Shown: piece after piece, positions 33,405-42,461 of the stretch | How positions within the stretch are numbered: the first letter of the stretch is position 1 | Layout: every line of letters starts with the position of its first letter | Made by a program: the position numbers and the translations under genes | DNA from: Planctomycetota bacterium | GTDB lineage: Bacteria > Planctomycetota > Planctomycetia > Planctomycetales > Planctomycetaceae | Assembly (NCBI GenBank): GCA_003670925.1 | Contig: QWQG01000203.1 | Location: 1 to 51,087 of the forward strand | Reading direction: 5' to 3' | Length of the DNA: 51,087 bases | Notes under the pieces: generated by a model | The model's database searches: none | Seen by the model: only the letters and a program-made list of their open reading frames with translations | Told to the model about the DNA's origin: nothing

Positions 33405-33510
33405 TTCCCCCTCTCCCTTTTTCAAGGGGAGAAGGTCAGGCCGCGAGGGCAAGCCCCCTTATCCTGCCTATCGACCACCTGCTCCCCCGCTTCTGGGGGC
33501 GAAGGGACCG
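33405..33510. repeat. GC-rich hairpin block between a BMC-P and the aldehyde dehydrogenase gene
   Basis: Two purine/pyrimidine hairpins: CTCCCTTTTTCAAGGGGAG at about 33410-33430, and CCCCCGCTTCTGGGGG at about 33483-33499. The block is quite different in base composition from the GTTTTCAG elements in other gaps of the same operon. It may be a mobile palindrome or an mRNA-stabilising structure. Confidence 0.6.
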
Positions 33511-33514
33511 GGTG

Positions 33515-34960
33515 TCAAATAATCCTCAAATCATTCACCGTCACACAGCGGCGTTGACGAGTAAACGTCATCGGGCTCGTCACGCCCTCTCCCGTTGGAG
33601 TCGCAATACTGAACGACAAATAACCTTCTCCACCCAAGCCAAGTCCTGCCATGCACGGACCGTTCTGAATGAAGAGTGTTGTATTCATGACACGGCCCAT
33701 CTTTGTGATCGTGTGAATGTCGCGCGAATGAATGATCGCGGTGTGACCAAAGCCGTGCTCATATTTCTTCGCCAGGGCAATCGCATGATCGCTGCAGTTG
33801 GCTCTTACGAAAGGAATGAACGGCATCATCTGTTCTTCGGTCACAAACGGATTAAATTCATCAGTTTCGCCATACAAAATCAGGGTGCTTGACGGAACGT
33901 TCACCCCAATCTGGGCCGCTAGCCATGCTGCATCTTTGCCGATATAGCTCCGGTTCAGGACATGATGTCCGCCCGGTTCCTTTGGAGCACCAAACGCTTT
34001 GGCTGTAAACGCGGCAACTTGCGCTGCGTTGAGTCGGAAACCACCGTGATTCGAAACGGCCGTCATCAGCTGGTCGAAGATTTCTTTGACCGCAAAGATT
34101 TCTTTTTCGCTAATGCACAGCAAACTGTTGTCAAAGGCTGCTCCGGCAACAATAGACTTAGCCGCGTTGTCGATATCAGCCGTGGCATCAACGACGACTG
34201 GGGGATTCCCCGGTCCAGCCACGATGGCGCGCTTAGGGCTCTGCAAAGCTGCGCGTGCCACCGCTGGTCCGCCGGTCACGACCAAAAGTTTGACGCCACG
34301 ATGATCAAACACGGCCTGAGCCGACTCAATCGTGGGCGTACCAATAATTGTGACCAAGTTTTCGAGCCCGGTCGCGGCAAAAATAGCTTTGTTAAAACGT
34401 CGCACACCTTCGCTGGCGATCTTGGCTCCACTGGGATGGGGGTTGCAGACGATTGTGTTTCCAGCAGCCACCATGTTGACAAAATTGCCGGCCAGTGTTG
34501 GCAGCGAATGCGTCACGGGAGTGATTGCCCCAATCACCCCGAACGGAGCATATTCAGTGATCATCAGCCCCTGTGATCCACTGACTGCATCTGTCCGCAA
34601 GAACTCAACACCAGGCACACCCTTGATCGCCTTTAGTTTGCCAATCTTGTGTTCGAGCCGGCCGATCTTCGTTTCTTCGAACTCTAATCGCCCCAGTTCT
34701 TCAGCCTGCTCGTCGCAGATCTGCTTGACGATGTTGATGGCTGTCTTACGATCTTCGAGAGAAGCGCGACTGAGTTTTTCAAAACCCATTTGCGCGGCCT
34801 CAACGGCGTCATCCACCGTGTTAAACACGCCCCATCGAGTATCAGGACTAGGACCCGCTGAGCCATTGACTTTCGCTCCTGCGCCGTTCCGGGTAGTCAG
34901 TTGCGTCAAAACTTCCTGCACGATAGTCCGAATCGTCTGTTCGTTTGCTGTTGCCTGCAC
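33515..34960 (-). CDS. CoA-acylating aldehyde dehydrogenase, BMC-targeted (PduP/EutE-like)
   Basis: It would convert lactaldehyde (or propionaldehyde) plus CoA and NAD to the acyl-CoA in the microcompartment lumen. The 481-residue protein has an N-terminal amphipathic helix at about residues 7-22 ([15 protein letters not shown]), the classic encapsulation peptide position of PduP, then a Gly/Ala/Ser linker. The aldehyde dehydrogenase core follows with [29 protein letters not shown] (NAD-binding) and the catalytic Cys282 in [12 protein letters not shown]. Length and motifs match PduP/EutE. It is central in the operon, between two BMC-P genes. The exact aldehyde depends on the aldolase product and is inferred. 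Confidence 0.95.
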   Translation of the reverse strand: MQATANEQTIRTIVQEVLTQLTTRNGAGAKVNGSAGPSPDTRWGVFNTVDDAVEAAQMGFEKLSRASLEDRKTAINIVKQICDEQAEELGRLEFEETKIGRLEHKIGKLKAIKGVPGVEFLRTDAVSGSQGLMITEYAPFGVIGAITPVTHSLPTLAGNFVNMVAAGNTIVCNPHPSGAKIASEGVRRFNKAIFAATGLENLVTIIGTPTIESAQAVFDHRGVKLLVVTGGPAVARAALQSPKRAIVAGPGNPPVVVDATADIDNAAKSIVAGAAFDNSLLCISEKEIFAVKEIFDQLMTAVSNHGGFRLNAAQVAAFTAKAFGAPKEPGGHHVLNRSYIGKDAAWLAAQIGVNVPSSTLILYGETDEFNPFVTEEQMMPFIPFVRANCSDHAIALAKKYEHGFGHTAIIHSRDIHTITKMGRVMNTTLFIQNGPCMAGLGLGGEGYLSFSIATPTGEGVTSPMTFTRQRRCVTVNDLRII

Positions 34961-35126
34961 GATTTTGCATCTCTCTGTTTCGCGACGACTCCATGTCGCA
35001 AGCTGTTACCTCCCCGATCCGTCGGCAGGTCTTTGTAATTTTGGAGGATAGGACAACCGCATCGCTGTCCTACCATTTCTTGCTTCATCCGCGTAAGACG
35101 AACACCCTGCCGTGTACCTTCGAGAT
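34961..35126. other. BMC operon gap with hairpins
   Basis: 166 nt without a gene. Two inverted repeats are visible: GCGAC/GTCGC at about 34980-35000 and AGGACA/TGTCCT at about 35050-35072. Confidence 0.45.
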
Positions 35127-35438
35127 CTATTCACTCGCCTTGAAAACGGCCTTCTGCTTAATCTGCACCGTGTCCACAATCCCAATAATGGCAGCATCGA
35201 TGGGAAGTTCTTTTGTCCCCGGTGTGAACCGCGCACTAGAGCCCTGCACACAAAGCACGACTTGGCCTTCACCGGCTCCGACTGTGTCTACCACCACAAA
35301 TGAGCGGCCGGTAGGTTTCAAACTTTTCTGATCCTTTTCATCGACCCGCAACGGTTCCACCAACAATAATTTTTGGCCGACAAGCGACTCAACTTTCTGG
35401 GTTGCCACGAGGCTGCCGATAATGCGTGCCAGAAACAT
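35127..35438 (-). CDS. BMC-P pentameric shell vertex protein (EutN/CcmL family)
   Basis: A 103-residue EutN/CcmL-type protein with MFLARIIGSLVATQKVES, KLLLVEPLRVDE, the core VVVDTVGAGEGQVVLCVQGSSAR and the C-terminal AIIGIVDTVQI strand. Of the three BMC-P proteins in the operon it is closest to textbook CcmL/EutN. AAGGGG lies about 9 nt before the start codon. It is downstream of the acetate-kinase-like gene. Confidence 0.95.
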   Translation of the reverse strand: MFLARIIGSLVATQKVESLVGQKLLLVEPLRVDEKDQKSLKPTGRSFVVVDTVGAGEGQVVLCVQGSSARFTPGTKELPIDAAIIGIVDTVQIKQKAVFKASE

Positions 35439-35460
35439 AAGGAGCCCCTTGGTCGTTTTC

Positions 35461-35540
35461 CGTTTTCAGTTGTCAGTTGCCAGTGAAACGCAGTTCAGGC
35501 TGACAAATATCGACCGACCACTGAAAACTCTTTTCTGAAA
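35461..35540. repeat. GTTTTCAG/CTGAAAAC repeat element in a BMC operon gap
   Basis: CGTTTTCAGTTGTCAGTT at the left, and ACTGAAAACT (about 35519-35528) with TCTGAAAACTGA at the right, forming inverted arms. It fills the gap between the acetate-kinase-like and BMC-P genes. Confidence 0.7.
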
Positions 35541-35562
35541 ACTGAACACTGTAAACTAAAAC

Positions 35563-36753
35563 CTAACGTCCCAACGCTTCTGCCGTCTGGCGTGCGACCA
35601 CGAGTTCTTCATTGGTGGCCACAGTCCAGACTTGGACACGACTTGACTCTTTGCTCAGGCAAGCTTCACCCTTCATTCCTGAGTTCTTCAACTCACACAA
35701 CTCGACGCCTGCCCACTCCATATGGCGGCAAACATGGGCTCGAATACGTTCGCTGTTTTCACCAATGCCGCCCGTGAACACGATGACATCGGCACCGCCC
35801 AAAAGAGCCATGTACGATCCAACGTAGGCTCGAATCGACGCCTCAAACAGCTTCAAAGCTTTCTCGGCACGAACATGGCCTTTGGCCGAGGCCTCCTCCA
35901 AGTCGCGGCAATCACCACTGAGTCCGCTAATTCCCAGCAGACCACCCTTCGAAGACATCTCGGTCAAAACCTGTTCAAACGTCAGTCCTGTGCGTTTCAT
36001 AATCACCGGAATCGCATAAGCATCAAAATCGCCGACGCGATTGTTATTCGGCAGGCCTCCCTGAGGACTCATACCCATCGATGCGGCAAAACTTTCACCG
36101 TTTCGAATTGCACAGATCGACGCACTTCCCCCAAGATGACAGCTGATGACTTTGAGATCATTTCGCCCGAGTATCTGCGCAATGCGTCCCGCGATAAAGC
36201 GATGACTGGCACCGTGAAATCCCCAACGACGAATCTCAAAGTCCGTGTACCATTCGTAAGGAACCGCGTAGGCTCGATGTTCGAACGGAATCGTTTCGTG
36301 AAAGCCTGTTTCCAGAGCGGCCACCAGAGGAATCTGCGGAAACGCCTGCTGCAGTTGTCGCATGGCCCGCACGTACGGCGGATTGTGAGCTGGAGCAATA
36401 TCCGACAGAGCTTCCATCTTCTGCAGCAATGTTTCATCGACGATCCGAACGCCGCTGAGATTTCCTGCAAAGACCGCTTTGAACCCAATGCCACCGACTT
36501 CATCCACCGATTTCAGACAGCCATGTTCGGCATTCGTCAGTTGCTCAAGGCAGATGCCGACAGCCGCCGCATGATTGGGCACGGACTGCTGCGTCTCTGC
36601 TTTGTAACTTCCGATCTGCACGGAACAACTGCTTAGAGCACCTGCCTGTCCGATCCGATCGATCCCACCTTTTGCCAGCTGGGTTTCGTTCGTGAGGTCA
36701 AACAGTCGGTACTTGAAACTGGTAGATCCAAGATTGGCGACAAGAACTTTCAT
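35563..36753 (-). CDS. Acetate/propionate kinase-like enzyme of the BMC operon
   Basis: It would make ATP from an acyl phosphate, the last energy-yielding step after PduL. The 396-residue protein has the ASKHA-fold N-terminus [17 protein letters not shown], a variant of the usual NxGSSSxK motif. Further family segments include [47 protein letters not shown] and [10 protein letters not shown]. The start at 36753 is chosen because the protein then begins MKVLVANLG as in the family; an in-frame start 57 nt upstream adds an unrelated segment. The divergent N-terminus suggests a substrate other than acetate (lactyl phosphate is the expected one), but this is inference. No encapsulation helix is visible, so it probably works in the cytosol. 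Confidence 0.93.
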   Translation of the reverse strand: MKVLVANLGSTSFKYRLFDLTNETQLAKGGIDRIGQAGALSSCSVQIGSYKAETQQSVPNHAAAVGICLEQLTNAEHGCLKSVDEVGGIGFKAVFAGNLSGVRIVDETLLQKMEALSDIAPAHNPPYVRAMRQLQQAFPQIPLVAALETGFHETIPFEHRAYAVPYEWYTDFEIRRWGFHGASHRFIAGRIAQILGRNDLKVISCHLGGSASICAIRNGESFAASMGMSPQGGLPNNNRVGDFDAYAIPVIMKRTGLTFEQVLTEMSSKGGLLGISGLSGDCRDLEEASAKGHVRAEKALKLFEASIRAYVGSYMALLGGADVIVFTGGIGENSERIRAHVCRHMEWAGVELCELKNSGMKGEACLSKESSRVQVWTVATNEELVVARQTAEALGR

Positions 36754-36877
36754 GAGACTTTCGTCGTTCTTCCGTAGGGTGGCACCAACCGCATGCCGGC
36801 CCACCGGCATTCATTGAACGTCCTGCAACTCAGTGGGCCCTCGCGACTGATCAGCCGCTCGTCCCACCCAGCAACGT

Positions 36878-37144
36878 CTACAACACGGATTCTAGTAAAG
36901 ACGCTTCTGGTCGTGGAATCAGGTGCGCACAGACCAGTTCGCCAGACTGTGAAGCCGCAGCGGCCCCAGCATCAACAGCAGCGCGGACGGATCCGACGTC
37001 GCCTTTAATGATCGTCGTGATATAGGCAGCGCCGATGTTGAGCTGCTTCACCAACGTGACGTTTGCTGCTTTCAGCATGGCGTCTGATGCCTGGACAGCG
37101 GCAACCAGACCCTTGGTTTCAATCATTCCAATAGCTTCGTTCAT
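36878..37144 (-). CDS. BMC-H hexameric shell protein, variant pore loop
   Basis: A single-BMC-domain protein that forms hexameric shell facets. The 88-residue product begins MNEAIGMIETKGLVAAVQASDAM (shown in part as EAIGMIETKG), continues LKAANVTLVKQ and DVGSVRAAVDAGAAAA, and ends LIPRPEASLLESVL. The pore loop reads NIGAA where PduA-type proteins have KIGSG. The ATG at 37144 gives the standard N-terminus; an upstream in-frame start would add 25 residues rich in Glu and Phe that BMC-H proteins lack. It pairs with the second BMC-H gene just upstream. Confidence 0.95.
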   Translation of the reverse strand: MNEAIGMIETKGLVAAVQASDAMLKAANVTLVKQLNIGAAYITTIIKGDVGSVRAAVDAGAAAASQSGELVCAHLIPRPEASLLESVL

Positions 37145-37187
37145 TGGTCGTTGTTCCGAAAATAGTTCAAGTTGAATCGGGTTCATG

Positions 37188-37227
37188 GGATTCGAAATTT
37201 CAAAAACTTCAAATTTCAAATCTCAAC
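37188..37227. repeat. AT-rich ATTTGAAAT-type intergenic repeat
   Basis: GATTCGAAATTTC, a short spacer, then TTCAAATTTCAAATCTC. Related to the stretches at 23578, 30141 and 44329. It lies between the two BMC-H genes. Confidence 0.6.
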
Positions 37228-37246
37228 AGAGGAATGCAGATCACGT

Positions 37247-37552
37247 CTACTTCTTCGCTGGACCTGCTGCCTTGGGCTTTGGCAGGAAGGCAGACAGCTC
37301 TTCGTGCGGACGAGGAATGACTTCCACGCTGACGACCTGTCCAAGTTTTGATGCGGCAGCGGCACCAGCTTCAACAGCTGCTTTCACCGCACCAACATCA
37401 CCGGACACGAATGCCGTGACAAATCCACTGCCGATTTTGTCCCATGCGACCAACTGCACATTCGCAGCTTTCAGCATTGCATCGATAGCTTCGAGCATGC
37501 ACACGAAGCCTTTAGTTTCGATCATTCCCAATGCTTCAGTTGACTTTGCCAT
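37247..37552 (-). CDS. BMC-H hexameric shell protein, canonical pore loop
   Basis: A 101-residue single-BMC-domain protein: [30 protein letters not shown], then the pore loop KIGSG and [16 protein letters not shown]. The C-terminal tail ([12 protein letters not shown]) is a basic extension of about 15 residues. KIGSG is the PduA-type pore sequence that passes small polar metabolites, so this is the better candidate for the main facet pore. The start at 37552 is set by the family N-terminus. The GTTTTCAG element lies just upstream. Confidence 0.96.
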   Translation of the reverse strand: MAKSTEALGMIETKGFVCMLEAIDAMLKAANVQLVAWDKIGSGFVTAFVSGDVGAVKAAVEAGAAAASKLGQVVSVEVIPRPHEELSAFLPKPKAAGPAKK

Positions 37553-37632
37553 ATCAAATTTACTCCAGCCTTTGCACGCTTCCATCCTGAAACGCGATCG
37601 GCAACAAAGGAATGCCACTCTCCGAGTGACGC

Positions 37633-37702
37633 AGTTTTCAGATTTCAGTTTTCAGAGTGTGACTTGCGATTGCTGAACACTAAAAACTGAAGACTGAAAA
37701 CT
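37633..37702. repeat. GTTTTCAG/CTGAAAAC repeat element in a BMC operon gap
   Basis: AGTTTTCAG at 37633-37641 and CAGTTTTCAG shortly after, with the inverted CTGAAGACTGAAAACT at 37687-37702. It fills the gap between pduL and the first BMC-H gene. Confidence 0.7.
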
Positions 37703-37703
37703 A

Positions 37704-38498
37704 TTAATGTTTACAATGACAGGGTTCCGGACTCACTAATTCCACTTTTGTGGCGTTTTCAAGGTTGCAGGCGTTGCCTTCGTCGGTGTCCAAATGGACC
37801 TCCAGTTTGATTCCCGTGGCGGCGCGGACCGCGAGGTCTTCAAGTACAGTCGTGCATCCCGGTGATTCAATTCGCAGATGGATGTGATCACCGTTCGCCA
37901 CACCGTAGTACGCTAAGTCATCCGGCCCCATATGAACGTGCCGCATGGCTCGAATCACCCCGTGCTTCAGGTCGACGACCCCATGGGGCCCCATCAGCAC
38001 ACACCCGGGAGTCCCCTTCACGTTGCCACTCACGCGCACAGGCAGGTCGATCCCAAGCGAAATCCCGTCCGTAAACGCCAGTTCGACCTGTGAATCTTCG
38101 CGACACGGACCAAGAACTCGCACGTTCGGCAACATCCGGCGACGCGGGCCGACAACTGCGACGGTTTCCTTCGCGGCAAAGTACCCGTCCTGATAGAGAT
38201 CCTTTTCCGGCGTGAGCGTCGCTCCAACCCCAAACAACACCTCGACGTGCGCCTGAGTCAAATGCACATGACGGGCCGAAATATTGACGACTAATGGATT
38301 CCGCTTCCCGGCCGCAGACACCACAGCCTGCCCGCTTGCCGTCGATGCCAACGCGGAACGCAACACCGGGATCTCGACGCTAGGGTTTTGCACCACGGCA
38401 CTCCCCGATCGCGATCCAAGGTGCCGATTGAGCACATCCCGAACGACTTGTTCCACGTCCGCAGGATTCAAGGTTACTGCCCCCACAAATCGCTCCAA
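37704..38498 (-). CDS. pduL: Phosphate propanoyltransferase, BMC-targeted
   Basis: PduL transfers the acyl group from CoA to phosphate, regenerating CoA inside the compartment. The 264-residue protein starts with a predicted amphipathic helix (about residues 11-27, [17 protein letters not shown]) of encapsulation type, then a linker. The two PduL zinc-binding halves follow: [19 protein letters not shown] near residue 75, and [18 protein letters not shown] with DHIHLRI near 185-205. The end of the protein is Cys/His-rich (PEPCHCKH). Length is somewhat above PduL (about 210) owing to the N-terminal extension. It begins 3 nt after the DeoR gene stop and is probably translated with it. Confidence 0.96.
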   Translation of the reverse strand: MERFVGAVTLNPADVEQVVRDVLNRHLGSRSGSAVVQNPSVEIPVLRSALASTASGQAVVSAAGKRNPLVVNISARHVHLTQAHVEVLFGVGATLTPEKDLYQDGYFAAKETVAVVGPRRRMLPNVRVLGPCREDSQVELAFTDGISLGIDLPVRVSGNVKGTPGCVLMGPHGVVDLKHGVIRAMRHVHMGPDDLAYYGVANGDHIHLRIESPGCTTVLEDLAVRAATGIKLEVHLDTDEGNACNLENATKVELVSPEPCHCKH

Positions 38499-38501
38499 AC
38501 T

Positions 38502-39281
38502 TCATCGCACGCGAACGGCATGCGCCACTGTTTCAACAACCTCCATGCGAACATTGGCAGACTCCATTACAGCCCGCCATTCATCGGACACTCCATCGTC
38601 CGTCACAATTTCATGCACATCAGTCAGCGGACACAACATCGCTAATGCGCGCTGCCCAAACTTGCTGCTGTCCGCCACTAAAGTCACCCGATCCGCAGTT
38701 CGAATCATCTGTCGTTCTGTATCGACCAACAACGCGTTACTATTGAAAAGACCTTCGGCTGTTATCCCACCCGTACTCATTACTAACCGGCCAGCGTGCA
38801 TTTTCCGCAAAGCCTCCACTGCCTGCTCACCCAGAGCCACTCCTGTCTTCGGATACACATAACCGCCAATAAAAATCAGCTCGATCTCAGGGCGATTCAT
38901 CAACAACGATGCGATCGGTAAAGAATTTGTCAGAATCTGCAACGACTTGCCCGTCAAATAACGCGCAACCTCTAACGTCGTTGTCCCGCCATCTAATAAC
39001 ACCGTCTCACCCGAACAAATTAAATCCGCCGTCCGCCGAGCAATTTGCTGCTTCTCATCTGAGGCACGGCTCTTCCGGGCGTCAAAATCAGAAAGCGAAT
39101 CCCCCACAAACGAAGCACCTCCACGCGTCCGCTGAATCTGACCAATCGCGTCAAGATACTCCAAATCCCGCCGAATTGTTGACTCACTTGCGTCAACTTC
39201 AGCCACCAGCCTTTGAAGAGACACAAAGCCTGATTCTTCAGTGATTTTCAGGATTATTGAACGACGTTCATCCACGATCAT
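38502..39281 (-). CDS. DeoR/GlpR family transcriptional regulator, first gene of the BMC operon
   Basis: A repressor of the DeoR family, which responds to phosphorylated sugars. The 259-residue protein has an N-terminal winged helix-turn-helix (about residues 18-55, VSLQRLVAEVDASESTIRRDL and RTRGGASF) and a C-terminal sugar-phosphate sensing domain of the ribose isomerase-like fold (TVLLDGGTTTLEVARYL, TNSLPIASLL, LVADSSKFG). The start at 39281 is set by the family N-terminus (MIVDERRSIILK). It leads the operon, so it probably regulates its own transcript; a small palindrome at 39328-39338 is a candidate operator. A fucose or rhamnose pathway phosphate is the likely effector (inference). Confidence 0.93.
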   Translation of the reverse strand: MIVDERRSIILKITEESGFVSLQRLVAEVDASESTIRRDLEYLDAIGQIQRTRGGASFVGDSLSDFDARKSRASDEKQQIARRTADLICSGETVLLDGGTTTLEVARYLTGKSLQILTNSLPIASLLMNRPEIELIFIGGYVYPKTGVALGEQAVEALRKMHAGRLVMSTGGITAEGLFNSNALLVDTERQMIRTADRVTLVADSSKFGQRALAMLCPLTDVHEIVTDDGVSDEWRAVMESANVRMEVVETVAHAVRVR

Positions 39282-39648
39282 TGTGTTTTTGCCCCTGGGA
39301 AGCGGCTTATGCCATGTATTTATGACACATTCTGAATGATAACACAACTATTTCAGTCATATTAATGAAAGAATTTGGAAGATTTGTTTCCAAAGCGGGC
39401 ATGTTCTGTATTCGACGTTTCTTCGTGAGACACTCGTGCTCCATTCGGGCTGACTGCAGAGATCACAACAGCAATGTGGGTCCTGCCCGCACGACCTGCA
39501 CAGTTAAAAGATGTCAATCCCGAGTTATTACACGAGGTGGTCAGCGGCTATCATTTCGACTTTTATCTCGCATATTTCCCGCGAATTTGCTCTGACGGCA
39601 AGGCTGGAGAGGAGATTCGGCGTATGCAACGTTGAACAGGGGGGAATC
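39282..39648. other. Divergent control region of the BMC operon and the EEP-fold gene
   Basis: 367 nt between divergent genes. The left half is AT rich and holds the candidate operator at 39328-39338. The right half shows no convincing gene before the start at 39649. Confidence 0.5.
39328..39338 (-). promoter_or_regulatory. Palindrome upstream of the DeoR regulator, candidate operator
   Basis: CATTC-T-GAATG, a perfect 11-nt palindrome 47 nt upstream of the regulator start, in an AT-rich stretch. A DeoR binding site is plausible from position only. Confidence 0.35.
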
Positions 39649-40764
39649 ATGTTGAAAAATGCGAAAGTGACGCCAAGTCGCAGGTGGCGGCGGCGTGTGG
39701 ATTGGCTTGGAGGGTTTTTAGTTGCGTCGTCGGTCCTCACGTTAGCATCGCGGCACTGGTGGATTGCAGATGTGATCGCGAATCTCCGAGTGCAGTTGCT
39801 GATCGGTCTGTTGGGGACAAGCGTATTATGTCTGATCTTGTCGCGCCGGAAAATGATGCTGGTTGTTTTATCCTTGACGCTGTGGCAGGCGATGGCGCTC
39901 CGCTCGGCATTTCAGCCTAGCGACACCCAGATGGATCAGGCTGGTCTGGCCGTTGATGTTGCCACCGCGGCACAGGGCGAGCAGCGGCTGCGTGTCTATC
40001 TGGCAAATGTGTTAACACGAAACCAGCACCACGATCAGATCATCGCGCAAATTCGTGCTGAAAATCCGGACGTCATTGCGATTCTTGAGCTCAGTTCAAC
40101 ACTGGAAAGTTTGTTGCATCGCGAATTTTCTTCTACATACAAGTACGCTATTTCAGAATCTCAGAACGATGGGAATTTTGGCATCGGCCTGTGGTCTCGT
40201 TATCCTCTGTCGGACGCGTGTGTGTTTCATTTAAATGTACCGATCCTGCCATCGATCGAAACAGATATTCAGATGCCTTGGGGCATGATCCGTGTGATGG
40301 CAACACATCCGCTGCCGCCGATTGGAGCGAGGAATTTCGCTCATCGAAACCAGCATCTGGCGTTACTTGCGCAACGGATCCAAAAGCACTTTCAGGTTGA
40401 GGCTTCCTCCTCGCAGATCTTACTTGGCGATCTGAATTTGACTCCGTGGTCACCGTTATTCGGAGACTTTCTGGCTTCGACCGGACTTCAAAATGCTGCA
40501 GCGGGACGAGGCCTTCAACCGACATGGTATCGGTGGCCCGGATTTCCCTTTGGCCTCCTGCTCGATCACGGCCTGCACAGCGGGAACCTGCACTGTGATC
40601 AGCGGACCATCCTTACCGCGAATGGATCAGATCACCGAGCGATCGTGTTCGATTTTTTGCCCTTGGAACCGCGTGGAGTTCCAGCACCGCAGGAGTCTGC
40701 CCAAGGCGGTGGTGCTGTTCATGAAATGGGATCTGCGAAGAAATCGCCGCGTGCCAGTCTGTGA
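39649..40764 (+). CDS. Membrane protein with endonuclease/exonuclease/phosphatase domain
   Basis: A 371-residue protein. After a basic N-terminus (RRWRRR) it has two or three hydrophobic segments in the first 90 residues (about 21-37, 44-62, 67-85). An EEP-fold phosphodiesterase domain follows: VYLANVLTRNQHHDQI, NPDVIAILELSS (metal-binding Glu), FGIGLWSRYPLSD, ATHPLPP, LLGDLNLTPWSP (Asp and Asn) and ANGSDHRAIVFDF (the final Asp-His). These are the standard catalytic residues. The substrate could be a nucleic acid, a lipid or a phosphoinositide-like compound; membrane attachment with an outside domain suggests an envelope role (inference). The ATG at 39649 has GGGGGAA about 6 nt upstream. It converges with the recombinase gene. 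Confidence 0.9.
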   Translation: MLKNAKVTPSRRWRRRVDWLGGFLVASSVLTLASRHWWIADVIANLRVQLLIGLLGTSVLCLILSRRKMMLVVLSLTLWQAMALRSAFQPSDTQMDQAGLAVDVATAAQGEQRLRVYLANVLTRNQHHDQIIAQIRAENPDVIAILELSSTLESLLHREFSSTYKYAISESQNDGNFGIGLWSRYPLSDACVFHLNVPILPSIETDIQMPWGMIRVMATHPLPPIGARNFAHRNQHLALLAQRIQKHFQVEASSSQILLGDLNLTPWSPLFGDFLASTGLQNAAAGRGLQPTWYRWPGFPFGLLLDHGLHSGNLHCDQRTILTANGSDHRAIVFDFLPLEPRGVPAPQESAQGGGAVHEMGSAKKSPRASL

Positions 40765-40925
40765 AGATGCCGACGCGGACTGTGGCCTTCTTGCCCTCCG
40801 TGGTCATCCAAAAATCAAATTTAGTACCAGTCTGCAGGGCGGCGGTGGGCAGTTGTTTCCTGTCCACAGCACGAAGCATCGCGCGACTTGGGTTCGAACT
40901 GTGTGACGCGAAACGCTCCTGCGTC

Positions 40926-41882
40926 TCAACCACGCGGGTGGCATTGTTTATGAACAGCCTTGAGTCGACTGTGCTCAACGTGCGTATAGATCTGCGTAGT
41001 GCGGATACTGGAGTGCCCCAGCATTTCCTGCAAAGCTCGGATGTCGGCACCGCCTGCCAGTAAATGCGTGGCAAAACTGTGCCGTAACGTATGCGGGCCA
41101 ACTTCCTGCGGGCATCCTATCCGGGCGGCGTAACGCTGGACCAAGGCCCAGATGGACTCACGATTCATGATCCGCCCGCTCCGCGTCAGAAACAGATTCC
41201 CGCTGTCGGATCCGGCCACCACCACGAGATCCGGGCGTTCTTGGTCTAGGTATTTTTGAATTGCATCTGTAGCCACAGGATTCAAGGACACGAGGCGTTG
41301 TTTGTTGCCTTTGCCTGTGCAGCGGCAATAGCTTTCATCCAACTGCACATCTTGCTGCTTCAAACCAACGACTTCTGAAACACGGCAGCCAGTGGCATAC
41401 ATCACGGCCAGTAACGCGCGGTCGCGAAGATAGTAGCGATCGATGGGACCGATCGGAGCAACCAGCAACGCATCCACCATCTCCGGGCTGAGCACCTTAG
41501 GCAGGCGTTCCCAGAGTTTTGGTGAACTGACAAGGTCAACCGTACTTTCCGCGACGACACCTTCCAGCATCAGAAAACGAAAAAACATGCGCACGGCCAC
41601 AAGATTACGTCCGACGCTGCTGGCTGCAAGTCCTAGATTCTGCAAGTAATCCAAGAAGGAGGTGATCGTCGGGACGCCAATGTCGTGAATTCCAACTTTG
41701 CCATTGTCCCGATTCCAAGCGAAAAATCGTGCCAGATCGCGACCATATGCGGACAACGTATTTTTCGCCATCCCGCATTCAGCATCGAGATACGTAATAA
41801 ATCCGGGTAGCCAGCTTGCAGGATCTCGAAAGGTTGAGACTGCAAACGCACGACCTTCGGGAGGACGTTTGCGGCGCGTCAT
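40926..41882 (-). CDS. Xer-type tyrosine recombinase
   Basis: A site-specific recombinase of the XerC/XerD class, which resolves chromosome dimers at dif sites with FtsK. The 318-residue protein has an N-terminal SAM-like DNA-binding domain (about residues 15-110, FITYLDAECGMAKNTLSAYG). The catalytic domain has Arg in ATGCRVSEVVGL, His-x-x-Arg in HTLRHSFATHLL, His in LGHSSIRTTQ and the nucleophile Tyr in IYTHVEHSRLK. Length and lack of extra domains favour a housekeeping Xer over an integrase. No phage or integron genes are near, and no partner Xer is in the window. XerC and XerD cannot be separated by eye. Confidence 0.93.
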   Translation of the reverse strand: MTRRKRPPEGRAFAVSTFRDPASWLPGFITYLDAECGMAKNTLSAYGRDLARFFAWNRDNGKVGIHDIGVPTITSFLDYLQNLGLAASSVGRNLVAVRMFFRFLMLEGVVAESTVDLVSSPKLWERLPKVLSPEMVDALLVAPIGPIDRYYLRDRALLAVMYATGCRVSEVVGLKQQDVQLDESYCRCTGKGNKQRLVSLNPVATDAIQKYLDQERPDLVVVAGSDSGNLFLTRSGRIMNRESIWALVQRYAARIGCPQEVGPHTLRHSFATHLLAGGADIRALQEMLGHSSIRTTQIYTHVEHSRLKAVHKQCHPRG

Positions 41883-42461
41883 AAATGCGTTCTGAAAAAA
41901 AAGGGGGTCATCACGCAGAGCACGCAGGTCAACAGCTGAATAACAATTGGAAACCGTGCGAGACCCGTATTGTTACAAGACATCGCCTGAGAAAACTAGA
42001 GTTCTTGCCAGACCTCAGATGACATCGTCATTTTGCTCTTGAAGGTTTTGCTCTTTTGGTTCTTTCACAACTGCCGGCATTGTAGGGGAAATACGGGATT
42101 GCCACTTGCCGTCAAGATCTTGCTGAAAGACACAGGGACCTTCAGTTTGGCTCCTGATCAGCGTCGCAGTCAGATGACAACCATTGCAGCCCTGTTCCCA
42201 ACGCCGGGAAAGCACTGCCGTGTTCGTCTCACGAGATGGAACGCATGCCCGCCATGCGAAAGCAGTTTGCGATAGGTTGCAGAGAGAATTCTGTTTTGTC
42301 ATAGTCTCGCCGCCTCCGTGGGAGCGACTGTTGGAATCGTGATTACATGCCAGTAATCACTGCGACGGTTTTCGTTACAGTTGCCGTCAGGATGGGTGCG
42401 CTGTTCGTGCCTGCTAAAATCTGACACGGAATGTTAGACCTGATTTTCGGGTGTGTGATCC
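41883..42461. other. Intergenic region upstream of the nuo operon
   Basis: 579 nt. A perfect 8-bp inverted repeat (GTGATTAC at 42339-42346, GTAATCAC at 42353-42360) lies about 100 nt before nuoH. A leftward frame of 95 codons (42015-42302) could encode a small protein with a WEQGCNGCHLTA segment, but it has no clear ribosome-binding site and no recognised homologue, so it is not called as a gene. Confidence 0.5.

Noticed and set aside
40926-41882. Phage or integron integrase marking a mobile island
   Set aside because: The protein has Xer length and motifs, and no att repeats, tRNA or phage genes are near.
42015-42302. Leftward 95-codon frame upstream of nuoH
   Set aside because: No clear ribosome-binding site and no recognisable protein; kept only as a note in the intergenic entry.
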